A DNA stretch of 64,000 bases. Origin: Syntrophales bacterium. GTDB lineage: Bacteria > Desulfobacterota > Syntrophia > Syntrophales > UBA2210. Of the stretch, positions 15,949-25,211 are shown one piece after another. Positions within the stretch are counted from its first letter, which is position 1, and every line of letters starts with the position of its first letter. The translations under genes and the position numbers were made by a program. The stretch lies in NCBI GenBank assembly GCA_023230565.1, contig JALNXD010000001.1:124001-188000 (forward strand), in the 5' to 3' direction. Under the pieces are notes generated by a model that saw nothing but the letters and a program-made list of their open reading frames with translations, was not told the origin of the DNA and did no database searches.

Positions 15949-17301
15949 ATGAAACAGCAAAAGAATGATGGAAGTATCGTCGCGGCTTTCCTGTGTTTGC
16001 TCGTTATAATTTTCACAGGTTTTACATCCGGGAATGTATCTTATGCCATGCCGGGATTTGACATGACCAAAATGTCCGACATGTCAGACTATAATCCCAA
16101 TAACCCTGCAGTTCCAACGGGAGACACAATTAAAATAGGACTTATAGAGGCATTCTCAGGGCCGGGGGCGCTTTCCGGTGATGCTTACAATGTAGTATCG
16201 GGCTGGGTGGCCCACGATATCAATAAAAGAGGGGGGATCCTGGTAGACGGTAAAAAGAAAAAAATTCAGATAATAAAAGGGGATGATCAATCCAAACCGG
16301 CTATTACAAAAAAAGTGGCCGAGAAACTTTGCTTAGAAGACAAAGTGAACTTTCTCGCAGGGGTTACCGGAAGCCATCTCACTCTTATCGTGCAAAATGT
16401 CGCCCAGAAATATAAAATTCCTTTCATGAGCTACGCCGGGTATTCAGATGAATTGATGAACGGGGCAAATTTCAACCGTTATACATTCAGAGTTCGTCAG
16501 AATACAAGCATGCTGGGTGCGCTCGGATACTATTATGCTCAAAGACCGGAGAAAAAATTTTATATTCTGTGTCAGGATTACGCATTCGGTCATGCCTGGG
16601 CGGATGCGGTTAAAGATAATCTTAAAAAGCATAAACCTGATGCCGAGATCGTTGGTGAAGAATATCATCCCCTGTTTTTAAAAGATTTTGCGCCTTACCT
16701 CACCAAAGTTTTAGGCAGCGGCGCTGAAGTGATTCTATCCGCCAACTGGGGCGTCGATATAATCAACCTCATCAAACAGGTTCGTGAACTCGGCAGCAAT
16801 ATACCCGTTGCAGGATATGAAACAGATATACCGGTCGTTATAGGTGCTGTCAAAGGAAAGGCCGGGGCCGGACTGGTTGTGGCAAATGATCATTGTCTTG
16901 CCATCGATACTCCGGAAAACAAAGCGCTTGTGAAAGCCTGGACGGAACAGTGGCCTAAGTGGGGCGGAGCATATGAAAGCAGGCTGTGGCAGTATCCGAC
17001 AGGATCAATGGGAGCGACAACTGCAATGTATTACTGGCTCATGGATATAATTGAAAGGGCGGGAACAGTTGATCCGGAAAAGATAATCGCCACTTGGGAA
17101 GGTGATGAATACAGAGCGATTAACGGGGTCGTAAAGATGAGGGCCTGCGATCACCAGGTAGTGCGGGATATGGCGGTGGCGGAACTGGTATACCCTAACA
17201 AATGGTTCGAAGGAGATGCAGGATATGGAGAAGTGTTCATGGTGCCTTCTCAGTATTGCACGCCTCCGTTGCCTGATGACCTTGAACGGTGTAAAAAGTA
17301 A
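15949..17301 (+). CDS. ABC transporter solute-binding protein, branched-chain amino acid/amide type
   Basis: A 450-residue periplasmic-binding protein of the LivK/Peripla_BP_6 type. A signal peptide is clear (basic start, then AAFLCLLVIIFTGFTSGNVSYA), and the mature part has the family's IKIGLIEAFSGPGALSGDAY opening and AINGVVKMRACDHQ near the end. The start at 15949 follows AAAGGAGGGAG. It stands alone here; the membrane and ATPase genes of a Liv transporter are about 29 kb away at 46.5-49.8 kb and lack their own binding protein in this window, so the two may cooperate. In syntrophs such systems can carry aromatic acids or amides rather than amino acids. Confidence 0.8.
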   Translation: MKQQKNDGSIVAAFLCLLVIIFTGFTSGNVSYAMPGFDMTKMSDMSDYNPNNPAVPTGDTIKIGLIEAFSGPGALSGDAYNVVSGWVAHDINKRGGILVDGKKKKIQIIKGDDQSKPAITKKVAEKLCLEDKVNFLAGVTGSHLTLIVQNVAQKYKIPFMSYAGYSDELMNGANFNRYTFRVRQNTSMLGALGYYYAQRPEKKFYILCQDYAFGHAWADAVKDNLKKHKPDAEIVGEEYHPLFLKDFAPYLTKVLGSGAEVILSANWGVDIINLIKQVRELGSNIPVAGYETDIPVVIGAVKGKAGAGLVVANDHCLAIDTPENKALVKAWTEQWPKWGGAYESRLWQYPTGSMGATTAMYYWLMDIIERAGTVDPEKIIATWEGDEYRAINGVVKMRACDHQVVRDMAVAELVYPNKWFEGDAGYGEVFMVPSQYCTPPLPDDLERCKK

Positions 17302-17325
17302 TCTGAGTAATTTTTAGAAACAACA

Positions 17326-17357
17326 GGAATGTCCTTCAGGTCTGAGAAGGACATTCC
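17326..17357. terminator. Hairpin between convergent genes
   Basis: A perfect 11-base inverted repeat, GGAATGTCCTT (17326-17336) and AAGGACATTCC (17347-17357), lies in the 65-base gap between the solute-binding protein gene and ilvD. On the minus strand it is followed by a loose T-rich stretch. It probably ends transcription from both sides. Confidence 0.6.
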
Positions 17358-17366
17358 ACCTCATAA

Positions 17367-19034
17367 TTACTCCGGATCCTTGAAGACGGCGCCTGTGCTT
17401 GCCGAAGTGACCATCTTTGCATAGCGCCCCAGATATCCCGTTTTGATAAGCGGCTCTTTGGGCGTAAAAGCCTTTTTGCGACGATCCAGCTCCATTGCAT
17501 CGACTTTTAATTCGATCTTTTTCCCCGGGATATCGATTTCGATGATGTCGCCTTCTTCGATAAGACCGATGGGACCACATTCGGCCGCCTCAGGGGATAT
17601 ATGCCCGATGGCGGCGCCGCGAGTCCCTCCACTGAATCTCCCGTCAGTCAGAAGAGCCACCGACTTGTCAAGCCCCATGCCGACAATGGCTGACGTGGGC
17701 GCCAGCATCTCGCGCATACCAGGACCTCCCTTGGGACCCTCATAACGGATTACGACAACGTCGCCCCCTTTAATCAGTCCTCCAAGAATCGCCTCTATCG
17801 CATCATCCTCCGAATCGAACACACGGGCACGGCCTTCATTTTTCATCATATCGGGCGCAACTGCCGATTGTTTTACTACAGCGCCATCAGGCGCAAGATT
17901 GCCTCTCAGAATGGCAATTCCTCCTTCCTTGCTGTAGGGTTCATCTACCGGTCGGATGACGGTTCGATTTTTTATCGCAGCCTTTTTTAAATTCTCTTTC
18001 ACTTTTTTCCCTGTTACCGTAAGGGCTTCAAGATCGATAACTCCCCGGGCACTTATTTCTTTCATAACTGCCTGAATTCCTCCGGCCTCGTCCAGATCCT
18101 CGACATGATGGGGGCCGGCAGGGCTCAAATAACAGATATTCGGAGTTTTTCTGCTGATATCGTTAAAAATATCAAGGTCGAGATCGATACCTGCCTCATG
18201 GGCAATAGCCGGTATATGCAGAACCGTATTGGTTGAACAGCCCAGGGCCATATCGACGGCAATGGCATTTTTAAAGGCTTCAAGCGTTGCAATGTCCCTC
18301 GGCTTTATGTCCTTATTGACAAGATTCATTACAGCCATCCCCGCCTCTTTGGCGAGCCGTCTGCGGGCAGCGTTGACAGCAGGAATCGTTCCGTTTCCCG
18401 GAAGGCCCAGTCCCAGTGCCTCGGTGACACAATTCATGGAATTTGCCGTAAACATGCCCGAACAGGAGCCGCATCCCGGACAGGCGCAATTCTCAAGCTG
18501 TTTCAGCTGCTTCTGGTTCAGCGTTCCCGCCTTGACCTTGCCGACGCCTTCAAATACGTGTATCAGATCGACAGGGGCTCCATCATTTATTCCGGCCATC
18601 ATTGGACCCCCGCTTATCACAACGGCGGGAATATTGAGACGCAGCGCAGCCATCAGCATACCGGGTACGATCTTGTCACAATTCGTTACCAGGACGAGAC
18701 CATCAAAAGGATGAGCCGTAGCCATGATTTCGATCGAATCGGCAATCAGCTCTCTGCTCGCAAGGGAATACTTCATCCCGGCATGCCCCATGGCGATTCC
18801 GTCGCAGACTCCTATTGCGGGAAATGCAACTGGTGTTCCTCCCTTCATTCTGATGCCTGCCTTGACATCTTCGGCAATTGTATTGAGGTGAACATGACCC
18901 GGAATAATTTCATTGGCAGAGTTTACTACGCCAATGACAGGACGGGACAACTCTTCATCGGTATAGCCCATGGCCTTGAACAACGATCGGTGCGGCGCTC
19001 GTTCAAGACCCTTTTTCATAAGATCACTTCTCAT
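17367..19034 (-). CDS. ilvD: Dihydroxyacid dehydratase
   Basis: IlvD dehydrates 2,3-dihydroxy-isovalerate and -3-methylvalerate to the 2-oxo acids that precede valine and isoleucine. The 555-residue protein has the cluster cysteines in NCDKIVPGM and CPGCGSCSGMFTANSMNC, GVCDGIAMGHAGM near the start, and LTDGRFSGGTRG and GHISPEAA near the end. AAAAGGATGAGG precedes the start. It is the last gene of the minus-strand ilv block. Confidence 0.95.
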   Translation of the reverse strand: MRSDLMKKGLERAPHRSLFKAMGYTDEELSRPVIGVVNSANEIIPGHVHLNTIAEDVKAGIRMKGGTPVAFPAIGVCDGIAMGHAGMKYSLASRELIADSIEIMATAHPFDGLVLVTNCDKIVPGMLMAALRLNIPAVVISGGPMMAGINDGAPVDLIHVFEGVGKVKAGTLNQKQLKQLENCACPGCGSCSGMFTANSMNCVTEALGLGLPGNGTIPAVNAARRRLAKEAGMAVMNLVNKDIKPRDIATLEAFKNAIAVDMALGCSTNTVLHIPAIAHEAGIDLDLDIFNDISRKTPNICYLSPAGPHHVEDLDEAGGIQAVMKEISARGVIDLEALTVTGKKVKENLKKAAIKNRTVIRPVDEPYSKEGGIAILRGNLAPDGAVVKQSAVAPDMMKNEGRARVFDSEDDAIEAILGGLIKGGDVVVIRYEGPKGGPGMREMLAPTSAIVGMGLDKSVALLTDGRFSGGTRGAAIGHISPEAAECGPIGLIEEGDIIEIDIPGKKIELKVDAMELDRRKKAFTPKEPLIKTGYLGRYAKMVTSASTGAVFKDPE

Positions 19035-19152
19035 TTCCTCATCCTTTTCGATCCATCATACAACAGCGGCTATGTAATAAGGAATAAGGGCAAAGAAGTT
19101 GCATGCTATTAAACACAAACTCTCCTCCTTATTTCCTCCCTGTACAAAAAAT

Positions 19153-20211
19153 TTATTTTTTGCCCCTTCTCTCCGGTCTCAATTCCCGGAGAACGGCACC
19201 GGCCTTCCACATTTCCATATTGCGCATTGCGCTCAGCTCTTCTTCCAATCGTTCCCGATAATCGGGGGCACTGTTCACCCGCATGACAATCTCGGTTTCC
19301 TTTCCCGATTTCACACTTTCATAAAGTTCTTCAAAAACAGGAGCAACGACATCGCGAAATCTTCCTTTCCAGTCGAGTGCGCCACGCTGTGCTGTAGTGG
19401 AGCAATTGGCGTACATCCAATCCATACCATTTTCACCTACGAGCCGGATCAGGCTTTGGGTTAATTCTTCTACAGTCTCGTTAAAGGCCTCACTGGGACT
19501 GTGACCGTGCTGCCGGAGGCAATTATACTGCGCTTCCATGACACCGGCCAGGCATCCCATGAGCACACCCCTCTCGCCGGTCAGATCACTGTAAACCTCG
19601 TTTTCGAAGGTGGTTGGAAAGAGGTAACCCGAACCTACGGCGATACCGATAGCCTTGGTCCTTTCAAGGGCCCGCCCGGTCGCATCCTGAAAAATGGCGA
19701 TACTTGAATTAATGCCGCTTCCGTCCAGGAAATTTCTTCTCACTGTGAGACCAGACCCTTTAGGAGCTACCATTATGACATCGATATCGGAAGGGGGAAT
19801 TATTTTTGTTTGCTCTTTGTAAACAATGGAAAAACCATGTGAAAAATAGAGCGCTTTTCCCGCCGTCATAAAAGGTTTGATTTTCGGCCAGACAGCTGCC
19901 TGTCCCGCATCCGAAAGCAGAAGCATGATGATGGTACCTTTTTGCGCTGCTTCCTCCAAAGAAAAAAGACTTTTACCCGGGATAAAACCGTCATTGACAG
20001 CCTTATTCCAATAATATTCTTCACTTTCTCTTTGCCCCACAATCACTTTGAACCCGTTGTCCTGCATATTAAGCGCCTGCCCCGGCCCCTGTACTCCATA
20101 ACCGAGCACAGCAATAACCTCATCCTTCAGGACTTCGCGGGCATTTTCCAGAGTAAATTCTTCAGCCGTAATCACCTCTTCGACAACTTCACCGATCTTT
20201 ATCTCAGCCAT
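19153..20211 (-). CDS. ilvC: Ketol-acid reductoisomerase
   Basis: IlvC isomerises and reduces acetolactate and acetohydroxybutyrate. The 352-residue length fits a class I enzyme with a short C-terminal tail. The dinucleotide motif reads GYGVQGPGQALN, a variant of the usual GYGSQG, followed by VGQRESEEYYW. APKGSG and the metal/substrate region FENEVYSDLTGERGVL are present. It sits 27 bases after ilvN2 with a GGGAG binding site, and ilvD follows after 118 bases. Confidence 0.93.
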   Translation of the reverse strand: MAEIKIGEVVEEVITAEEFTLENAREVLKDEVIAVLGYGVQGPGQALNMQDNGFKVIVGQRESEEYYWNKAVNDGFIPGKSLFSLEEAAQKGTIIMLLLSDAGQAAVWPKIKPFMTAGKALYFSHGFSIVYKEQTKIIPPSDIDVIMVAPKGSGLTVRRNFLDGSGINSSIAIFQDATGRALERTKAIGIAVGSGYLFPTTFENEVYSDLTGERGVLMGCLAGVMEAQYNCLRQHGHSPSEAFNETVEELTQSLIRLVGENGMDWMYANCSTTAQRGALDWKGRFRDVVAPVFEELYESVKSGKETEIVMRVNSAPDYRERLEEELSAMRNMEMWKAGAVLRELRPERRGKK

Positions 20212-20238
20212 TCTATTCTCCCTTCTATTAATTTTTCG

Positions 20239-20712
20239 TTATAATACTACCATTCCCGATCTGCTCATATCTTCGATTCCTGCAGCCTCAAAATATACCA
20301 AAGCATGATCAATTTCTTTTTTGCTTCCCGTCAACTCGATCACAAAGTAATCCGGCCCCTCAGCCACAATTCTTCCTTTATATTCATCAACTGCCTTTAA
20401 TATCTCTTTCCGGTTGTCCCGTGTAATGCTCAGACGAATCAGCAGCATTTCTCTTTGGATGGATGTTCTTGTTCTAACCGGCGTCACCTCAATAACATCG
20501 ACCAGTTTCTGCATTTGTTTTTCAATCTTGGAAACCGTATTCGAATCACCTTTGGTCACCATTGTAATTTTAGTCACATCCGGGTTCATCGTTACATTGG
20601 CACTGATATTTTCGATATTGAATCCCCGTCCGCTCAAAAGACCCGAAATCCTTGCGAGAACATCGGGTTTATTTTTAACCAGAAGTGAAATCGTATGATT
20701 CTTTACTTCCAT
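20239..20712 (-). CDS. ilvN: Acetohydroxyacid synthase small (regulatory) subunit, second isozyme
   Basis: A 157-residue regulatory subunit with an N-terminal ACT domain (HTISLLVKNKPDVLARISGL, GFNIENISA) and the C-terminal ALS_ss domain (REMLLIRL, DYFVIELTG). It gives the catalytic subunit activity and branched-chain amino-acid feedback control. It follows the frameshifted ilvB2 after about 64 bases and precedes ilvC. Numbering as the second isozyme is only for this window. Confidence 0.93.
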   Translation of the reverse strand: MEVKNHTISLLVKNKPDVLARISGLLSGRGFNIENISANVTMNPDVTKITMVTKGDSNTVSKIEKQMQKLVDVIEVTPVRTRTSIQREMLLIRLSITRDNRKEILKAVDEYKGRIVAEGPDYFVIELTGSKKEIDHALVYFEAAGIEDMSRSGMVVL

Positions 20713-20776
20713 GCGTCTATAGTCCTTTCTTCGACATGAAACCTTCTCTGCCCGTCAACGGGATGAATCTGCTGAA

Positions 20777-22482
20777 TTAAAGCCCAAGATCACGCACTAA
20801 TTTCATTTCAGTAAGCGCCGCACCCGGATTTACCATTGGATATACGCCTTCTTCGGCCTCCACTATAAATTCCATTACTGCAGGCCCCCGTGCTTCCAAA
20901 CCTTTTCGGAGAGCCGATTCCACCTCTTCCGGCTTTGTCGCTCTCACGCCCAGAATACCGTAAGCATCGGCGACCTTCATAAAATCAGGCGTTTTCCCTC
21001 CGCCAATATCAGTATTGGAATATCGCTTTTCATAAAACAGTTCCTGCCACTGGCGTACCATGCCCAGATATCCGTTATTCAAGATGACTATTTTTACAGG
21101 AATATTATAATTTGCCGCAGTCGCCAATTCCTGTATATTCATTTGAATGCTTCCGTCACCGGCAATATCAATGACAAGCTTATCGGGAATGCAACCTGGG
21201 CACCGATTGCCGCAGGCAATCCGTAGCCCATTGTCCCCAATCCTCCAGATGTCAGAAATGTATTGGGTTCATTGAATCGAAAGAATTGTGCCGTCCACAT
21301 CTGGTTTTGTCCTACTTCGGTCGCGATAATAGCATTACCTTTCGTAAGTTCATAGATTGTTTCAATAACTTTTTGAGGTTTAATTGAATCGCTCCTGCAG
21401 TAGGTCATAGGACCCTCAAGCCGCCATTTTTCGATCTGAGCAAGCCAATCTTTCCGTTGCTCCCTGATCTTGCTGAGTCCGTTTTTCTCCAGCATCACGT
21501 TCAATTGAGTAAGCGCGGATTTACAATCGCTCACGATTGGAACTTGAACGAGAATATTCTTGTTGATGGATGCAGCATCAATATCGACCTGAACAATAGT
21601 CGCATTCGATGCAAAAGAAGACAAACGACCGGTCACACGATCGGAAAACCTGACACCGAGCGTCAGAAGAAGGTCGCAATGACTTATTGCCATATTTGCA
21701 TAATAGGTCCCATGCATCCCAAGCATTCCCAGCCAAAGAGGATCGGCTCCGGGGAATCCCCCGAGTCCCATGAGTGTTGAAGCCACCGGTACTTTAAGTT
21801 TGCGAACCAGTTCGGCAAGTTCGGAACTGGCCCGGCTGTGGATTATACCTCCTCCTATGAGGATCACCGGCTTTTTGGCTTTTTTTATCAATTCAAGAGT
21901 TTCCATCAGTTGATTCGAATCTGGCAGATACACCGGCTCCTTCATGCTCGATTTTGTAATTCCCCCTTCGCGGTAGGCGGTCTTCGCCTGAATGACATCC
22001 TTTGGAAGATCGACAAGTACCGGACCGGGTCGGCCGGATCTCGCAATGAAGAAGGCTTCGCGTATTGTCTTCGCCAGCTCATCTACACGACGGACCAGAA
22101 AATTATGTTTCGTGCAAGGCCTTGTTATGCCTGTAATATCAGCTTCCTGAAACGCATCGCTCCCTATGAATGGTGTGGGAACCTGCCCCGTAAGAATGAC
22201 CATTGGAATTGAATCCATATAAGCCGTTGCGATACCTGTCACTGTATTTGTTGCACCCGGCCCGGAGGTTACAAGGCAGACTCCCGCCTTACCCGAAGAA
22301 CGTGCATACCCATCCGCGGCATGGGCGGCTCCCTGCTCATGGCGAACCAAAATGTGCTTTATTGAGGATTTGTACAGTTCATCGTAAATATCGAGAACCG
22401 AACCGCCAGGATAGCCGAATATTGTATCGACTCCCTCCTCAAGCAACGAACGAATTAATATCTGCGAACCAGTAAGTTCCAC
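20777..22482 (-). pseudogene. ilvB: Acetohydroxyacid synthase large subunit, second isozyme, with one-base frameshift
   Basis: Two overlapping frames make one IlvB of about 568 residues. The upstream part runs from GTG 22482 (VELTGSQILIRSLL, behind GAGGAGGTG) through the catalytic glutamate region RHEQGAAHAADGYA and fails after GAQVAFP. Adding one base at the GGG run 21185-21187 (plus strand) restores DKLVIDIAGDGSIQMNIQEL and the thiamine-diphosphate motif ending ILNNGYLGM. Everything else is well conserved, so this is a recent mutation or a sequencing error. As it stands the truncated product lacks the cofactor-binding domain. Escherichia coli K-12 ilvG carries a comparable frameshift. Confidence 0.85.
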
Positions 22483-22506
22483 GCGACACCTCCTCTTTAA
22501 TAAAAA

Positions 22507-22534
22507 AACCGCTACCGGGGAGCCGGTAACGGTT
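22507..22534 (-). terminator. Attenuator terminator before ilvB2
   Basis: On the minus strand AACCGTTACCGG, a four-base loop CTCC and CCGGTAGCGGTT form a 12-base stem with one mismatch, followed directly by a run of seven T and ATT. It lies 24 bases after the leader-peptide stop and 25 bases before the ilvB2 start, so it can act only on transcription entering ilvB2. Confidence 0.8.
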
Positions 22535-22558
22535 TGTTTCTCATAATATGGCAAAAGA

Positions 22559-22645
22559 TCAGACCATTAGCCAGCCCCTCGTATGGGAGGAGATAATTAT
22601 AATTATACCGCTAATAAGAAAATTCCTCTCGGCAGCCATTGACAT
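22559..22645 (-). CDS. ilvB2 attenuator leader peptide with isoleucine run
   Basis: This 28-residue frame starts at ATG 22645 and ends at TGA 22559-22561. Its core is FLISGIIIIISS: five consecutive Ile codons plus a further Ile and Leu, with Leu and Val at the end. Short peptides of this composition before a terminator are the hallmark of ribosome-mediated attenuation, in which scarcity of charged tRNA-Ile stalls the ribosome and prevents the terminator. It would raise expression of the second synthase and the downstream ilvN-ilvC-ilvD genes when isoleucine is low. Confidence 0.75.
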   Translation of the reverse strand: MSMAAERNFLISGIIIIISSHTRGWLMV

Positions 22646-22681
22646 ACCTGATCTTTCTTCCTTCATCCGTGTAAGAAGGTG

Positions 22682-22710
22682 TTGCTATCAGATATGCCTT
22701 TTGCTGTCAA
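22682..22710 (-). promoter_or_regulatory. Possible promoter of the ilvB2 leader
   Basis: On the minus strand a perfect TTGACA (22710-22705) is followed after 17 bases by TAGCAA (22687-22682), a poor -10. It sits about 37 bases before the leader ATG, where a promoter for an attenuated transcript would be expected. Readthrough from ilvB1-ilvN1 is the alternative. Confidence 0.35.
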
Positions 22711-22728
22711 GACTTTATTTTTTCCTTT

Positions 22729-23211
22729 TCATTTATTCTCGAGCGCAATCGCACCCGACCGGCATACATCCCTTACACCAATCGGTTTTAAATAGTTGAG
22801 GATCGTTTCTACCTCCATCTTGTTTCCTACGGCCTGAACTATGCAGTAATTATCTTTCATTGAAACAACTGAACAACCGAACATGGATACTGCCTGGCCA
22901 ATCTCCGCCCTCGCTTTCTCGTCAAAAGAAAGTCCGATCAGCATCATCTCCCGCTTCACGGAATGCGTATCTTCCAATTCCGTTACTTCAATTACGTCAA
23001 CCAGCCGGTTCAACGCTTTTCTTACCTTTTCCATAAACTGCGAGTCTCCCTTGCTGACCGATGTGATTCTCGATACCTTGGGCGAAATGGTTTCCGCCAC
23101 ACACAAACTTTCGATATTATAGCCGAGTCTGCCAAAAACACCTGATACACGAGCAAGAACCCCCGGCCTGTTATTAACCAGCATAGATATTACATGTTCC
23201 CGTATTTCCAT
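22729..23211 (-). CDS. ilvN: Acetohydroxyacid synthase small (regulatory) subunit, first isozyme
   Basis: A 160-residue small subunit with an N-terminal ACT domain (HVISMLVNNRPGVLARVSGVF, GYNIESLCVAET) and a C-terminal domain (REMMLIGLSFD, YCIVQAVG). It differs clearly from the second small subunit in this block (different interface and effector-site residues), so each probably pairs with its adjacent large subunit. It follows ilvB1 by 96 bases and has AAAGGAAGAG upstream of the start. Confidence 0.93.
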   Translation of the reverse strand: MEIREHVISMLVNNRPGVLARVSGVFGRLGYNIESLCVAETISPKVSRITSVSKGDSQFMEKVRKALNRLVDVIEVTELEDTHSVKREMMLIGLSFDEKARAEIGQAVSMFGCSVVSMKDNYCIVQAVGNKMEVETILNYLKPIGVRDVCRSGAIALENK

Positions 23212-23307
23212 GTTCTCTTCCTTTTCCGGTGTAAATCCGCGTACTGTTTAAGGGCGCTGTTCCTCACAAGAAAAGACCGCGCCCGATTGCTGATTTTTCG
23301 ACCCGTT

Positions 23308-24984
23308 TCAATCGGAACGACCGTAAATCATTTCCATATTTGATCTTCCCGGAGGAATGATCGGATATACATAATTATCCTCATCAACGAGCACCTCTAA
23401 AATGAATGGGCCGTCTGTACCGGTCATCCTTTGAATGCCTTCTCCGGCATTCCGGACAGATACCTTTTCAGACGGAATCCCAAATCCTTTGGAAATTTGG
23501 GAAATATCTATTTTCCCTGCCAGACAGCTGTCTCTGAAGCGGGAGTTATAAAAGAGATCCTGAATCTGTCGTATCATTCCCAGATGGCCATTATTGAAAA
23601 CGACTATTTTCAGAGGGAGATTATAACTGCTGATTGTCGCCAGCTCCTGAATATTCATAAAAAAACCGCCGTCACCCGTGAAAACGACAACCTCTCTATC
23701 CGACGCTCCTATTTTTGCACCCATGGCCGCTGGAACACTGAATCCCATTGTCCCCATACCGCCGCTGGTAATGAGGCCGCGGGGAATACCGACTTTCCAG
23801 GACCTCACAGTCCAGATCTGGTTTAATCCCACATCGGTAACTGCTATCGTTTTTTCCGGCATTGCCTCCTGCACCTGTTCAATTAAATCTCCGGCAGGCC
23901 CGCACCCATTCGCACTTCCATTTTTTTTGAGTTGAATTCGCTCATTTTTTATTCTCGACCACCAATCGGAACGTTCCTTGTCATCAATCAAAGTGATCAA
24001 CTCATCCAGAGCGACTTTGATATCACAGATTACAGACATATCTGTTTTGATATTTTTTCCGATCGAAGTTGGATCGACATCAATTTGAGCGATCTTCGCA
24101 AGCGGGGCGAATTCTTCTATAACAGAGGTACTCCGGTCACTGAAACGAGCCCCGATGGCAAGGATAAAATCCGATTGGTGTACTATTCGATTTGCCAAAT
24201 CGTTTCCATGAGTTCCAATGAAACCTAAATTGAACCCGTTGGTAGATGCCACCGATCCTATTCCCATCATTGTCGTCACAAAAGGAATTTTACCCTTTGT
24301 GATCACATTCGTCATTTCAATAAACGCGGATGCCAATTTAACGCCTCCGCCGATTATCAGGACAGGCTTTTCCGCCGCATTCAGATATCTGGCAATCTGC
24401 TGCAGCTGACGTCGATCAGGATCACTTAAAAGAGCAGCTTTTGAATCTGAAATCTCGAAATTATGCTGTTCTTCTGAATTGGTTCGTTTTGCGAGAATAT
24501 CCCTTGGCATATCGATCAAAACAGGGCCGGGACGGCCCGTTGTTGCAATGTGAACTGCCTCTCTTACGGTGGCGGCAATTTCATTTTCATTGGTCAGTAA
24601 AAAACTATGTTTTGTAATCGGCATAGTTATGCCGATTATATCCGTCTCTTGAAAAGCATCACTGCCCAGAAGATTGGTAGTGACCTGACCGGTGAGAGCG
24701 ATCATAGGGGTCGAATCCATATATGCCGTGGCAATCCCCGTCACCAGATTGGTCGCACCAGGTCCCGATGTAGCCAAACAGACCCCGATTTTTCCAGTGG
24801 CCCGTGCATAGCCGTCAGCCGCATGAGCAGCAGCCTGCTCGTGTCTGACAAGAAAATGGCGTATTCTGCTTTCTTCCAGGCAATCATGAACGGGCAGGGT
24901 ATTAGCACCGGGATATCCGAATATATGCTCCACTCCTGCCTCTTTTAAAGTTTGCAGCAATATTTCTGCACCTGATCGTTCCAT
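23308..24984 (-). CDS. ilvB: Acetohydroxyacid synthase large subunit, first isozyme
   Basis: The catalytic thiamine-diphosphate and FAD enzyme that condenses pyruvate with pyruvate or 2-oxobutyrate. The 558-residue protein has the catalytic glutamate region RHEQAAAHAADGYARATGK, GFIGTHGNDLANR in the FAD domain, and the cofactor motif GDGGFFMNIQELATISSYN...FNNGHLGM. I use ATG 24984, which follows GGGAG by six bases; ATG 24990 overlaps that site. Unlike the second isozyme it is intact. Confidence 0.94.
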   Translation of the reverse strand: MERSGAEILLQTLKEAGVEHIFGYPGANTLPVHDCLEESRIRHFLVRHEQAAAHAADGYARATGKIGVCLATSGPGATNLVTGIATAYMDSTPMIALTGQVTTNLLGSDAFQETDIIGITMPITKHSFLLTNENEIAATVREAVHIATTGRPGPVLIDMPRDILAKRTNSEEQHNFEISDSKAALLSDPDRRQLQQIARYLNAAEKPVLIIGGGVKLASAFIEMTNVITKGKIPFVTTMMGIGSVASTNGFNLGFIGTHGNDLANRIVHQSDFILAIGARFSDRSTSVIEEFAPLAKIAQIDVDPTSIGKNIKTDMSVICDIKVALDELITLIDDKERSDWWSRIKNERIQLKKNGSANGCGPAGDLIEQVQEAMPEKTIAVTDVGLNQIWTVRSWKVGIPRGLITSGGMGTMGFSVPAAMGAKIGASDREVVVFTGDGGFFMNIQELATISSYNLPLKIVVFNNGHLGMIRQIQDLFYNSRFRDSCLAGKIDISQISKGFGIPSEKVSVRNAGEGIQRMTGTDGPFILEVLVDEDNYVYPIIPPGRSNMEMIYGRSD

Positions 24985-25011
24985 TGTCATCTCCCTTATG
25001 TCTATCAATGT

Positions 25012-25046
25012 AAAAAGCCGCTTTTTTTTGTACAAAGCGGCTTTTC
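25012..25046 (-). terminator. Second hairpin just before ilvB1
   Basis: On the minus strand AGCCGCTTT (25042-25034) and AAAGCGGCT (25024-25016) pair around a short loop and are followed by TTTTT. It lies between the attenuator terminator and the ilvB1 ribosome binding site, so it may be a second termination step or part of the alternative fold. Confidence 0.55.
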
Positions 25047-25050
25047 GTAA

Positions 25051-25084
25051 TAAAAAAGCCGCAGGCTTTTCGGGGCCTGCGGCT
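25051..25084 (-). terminator. Attenuator terminator before ilvB1
   Basis: On the minus strand AGCCGCAGGC (25084-25075) and GCCTGCGGCT (25066-25057) form a perfect 10-base stem with an eight-base loop, followed by a six-T run. It begins 17 bases after the leader-peptide stop, the usual geometry for attenuation. Confidence 0.85.
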
Positions 25085-25101
25085 CGATTTGCTGTCTTTT
25101 T

Positions 25102-25188
25102 TCAGTGCGGTCGAGCAGCAGTCCCCGTAAGTACTACTACGAGTACATATACACTGCTAAGTACGACCACATTCTTATCTTTCATCAT
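25102..25188 (-). CDS. ilvB1 attenuator leader peptide rich in valine and leucine
   Basis: A 28-residue frame starting at ATG 25188 behind GGGAGAG. It contains eight Val and three Leu codons, including VVVL and VLVVVL. It resembles in kind the Escherichia coli ilvB leader, which also senses Val and Leu. A ribosome stalled on these codons should disrupt the terminator hairpin 17 bases beyond the stop and let transcription enter ilvB1. It is too short to be found by ordinary gene calling. Confidence 0.82.
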   Translation of the reverse strand: MMKDKNVVVLSSVYVLVVVLTGTAARPH

Positions 25189-25211
25189 TCTCTCCCAATG
25201 TTAGGCCAGTG

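Noticed and set aside
21139..21187. Programmed frameshift in ilvB2
   Set aside because: No slippery heptamer, internal binding site or downstream pseudoknot-like structure was seen; a simple indel explains it.
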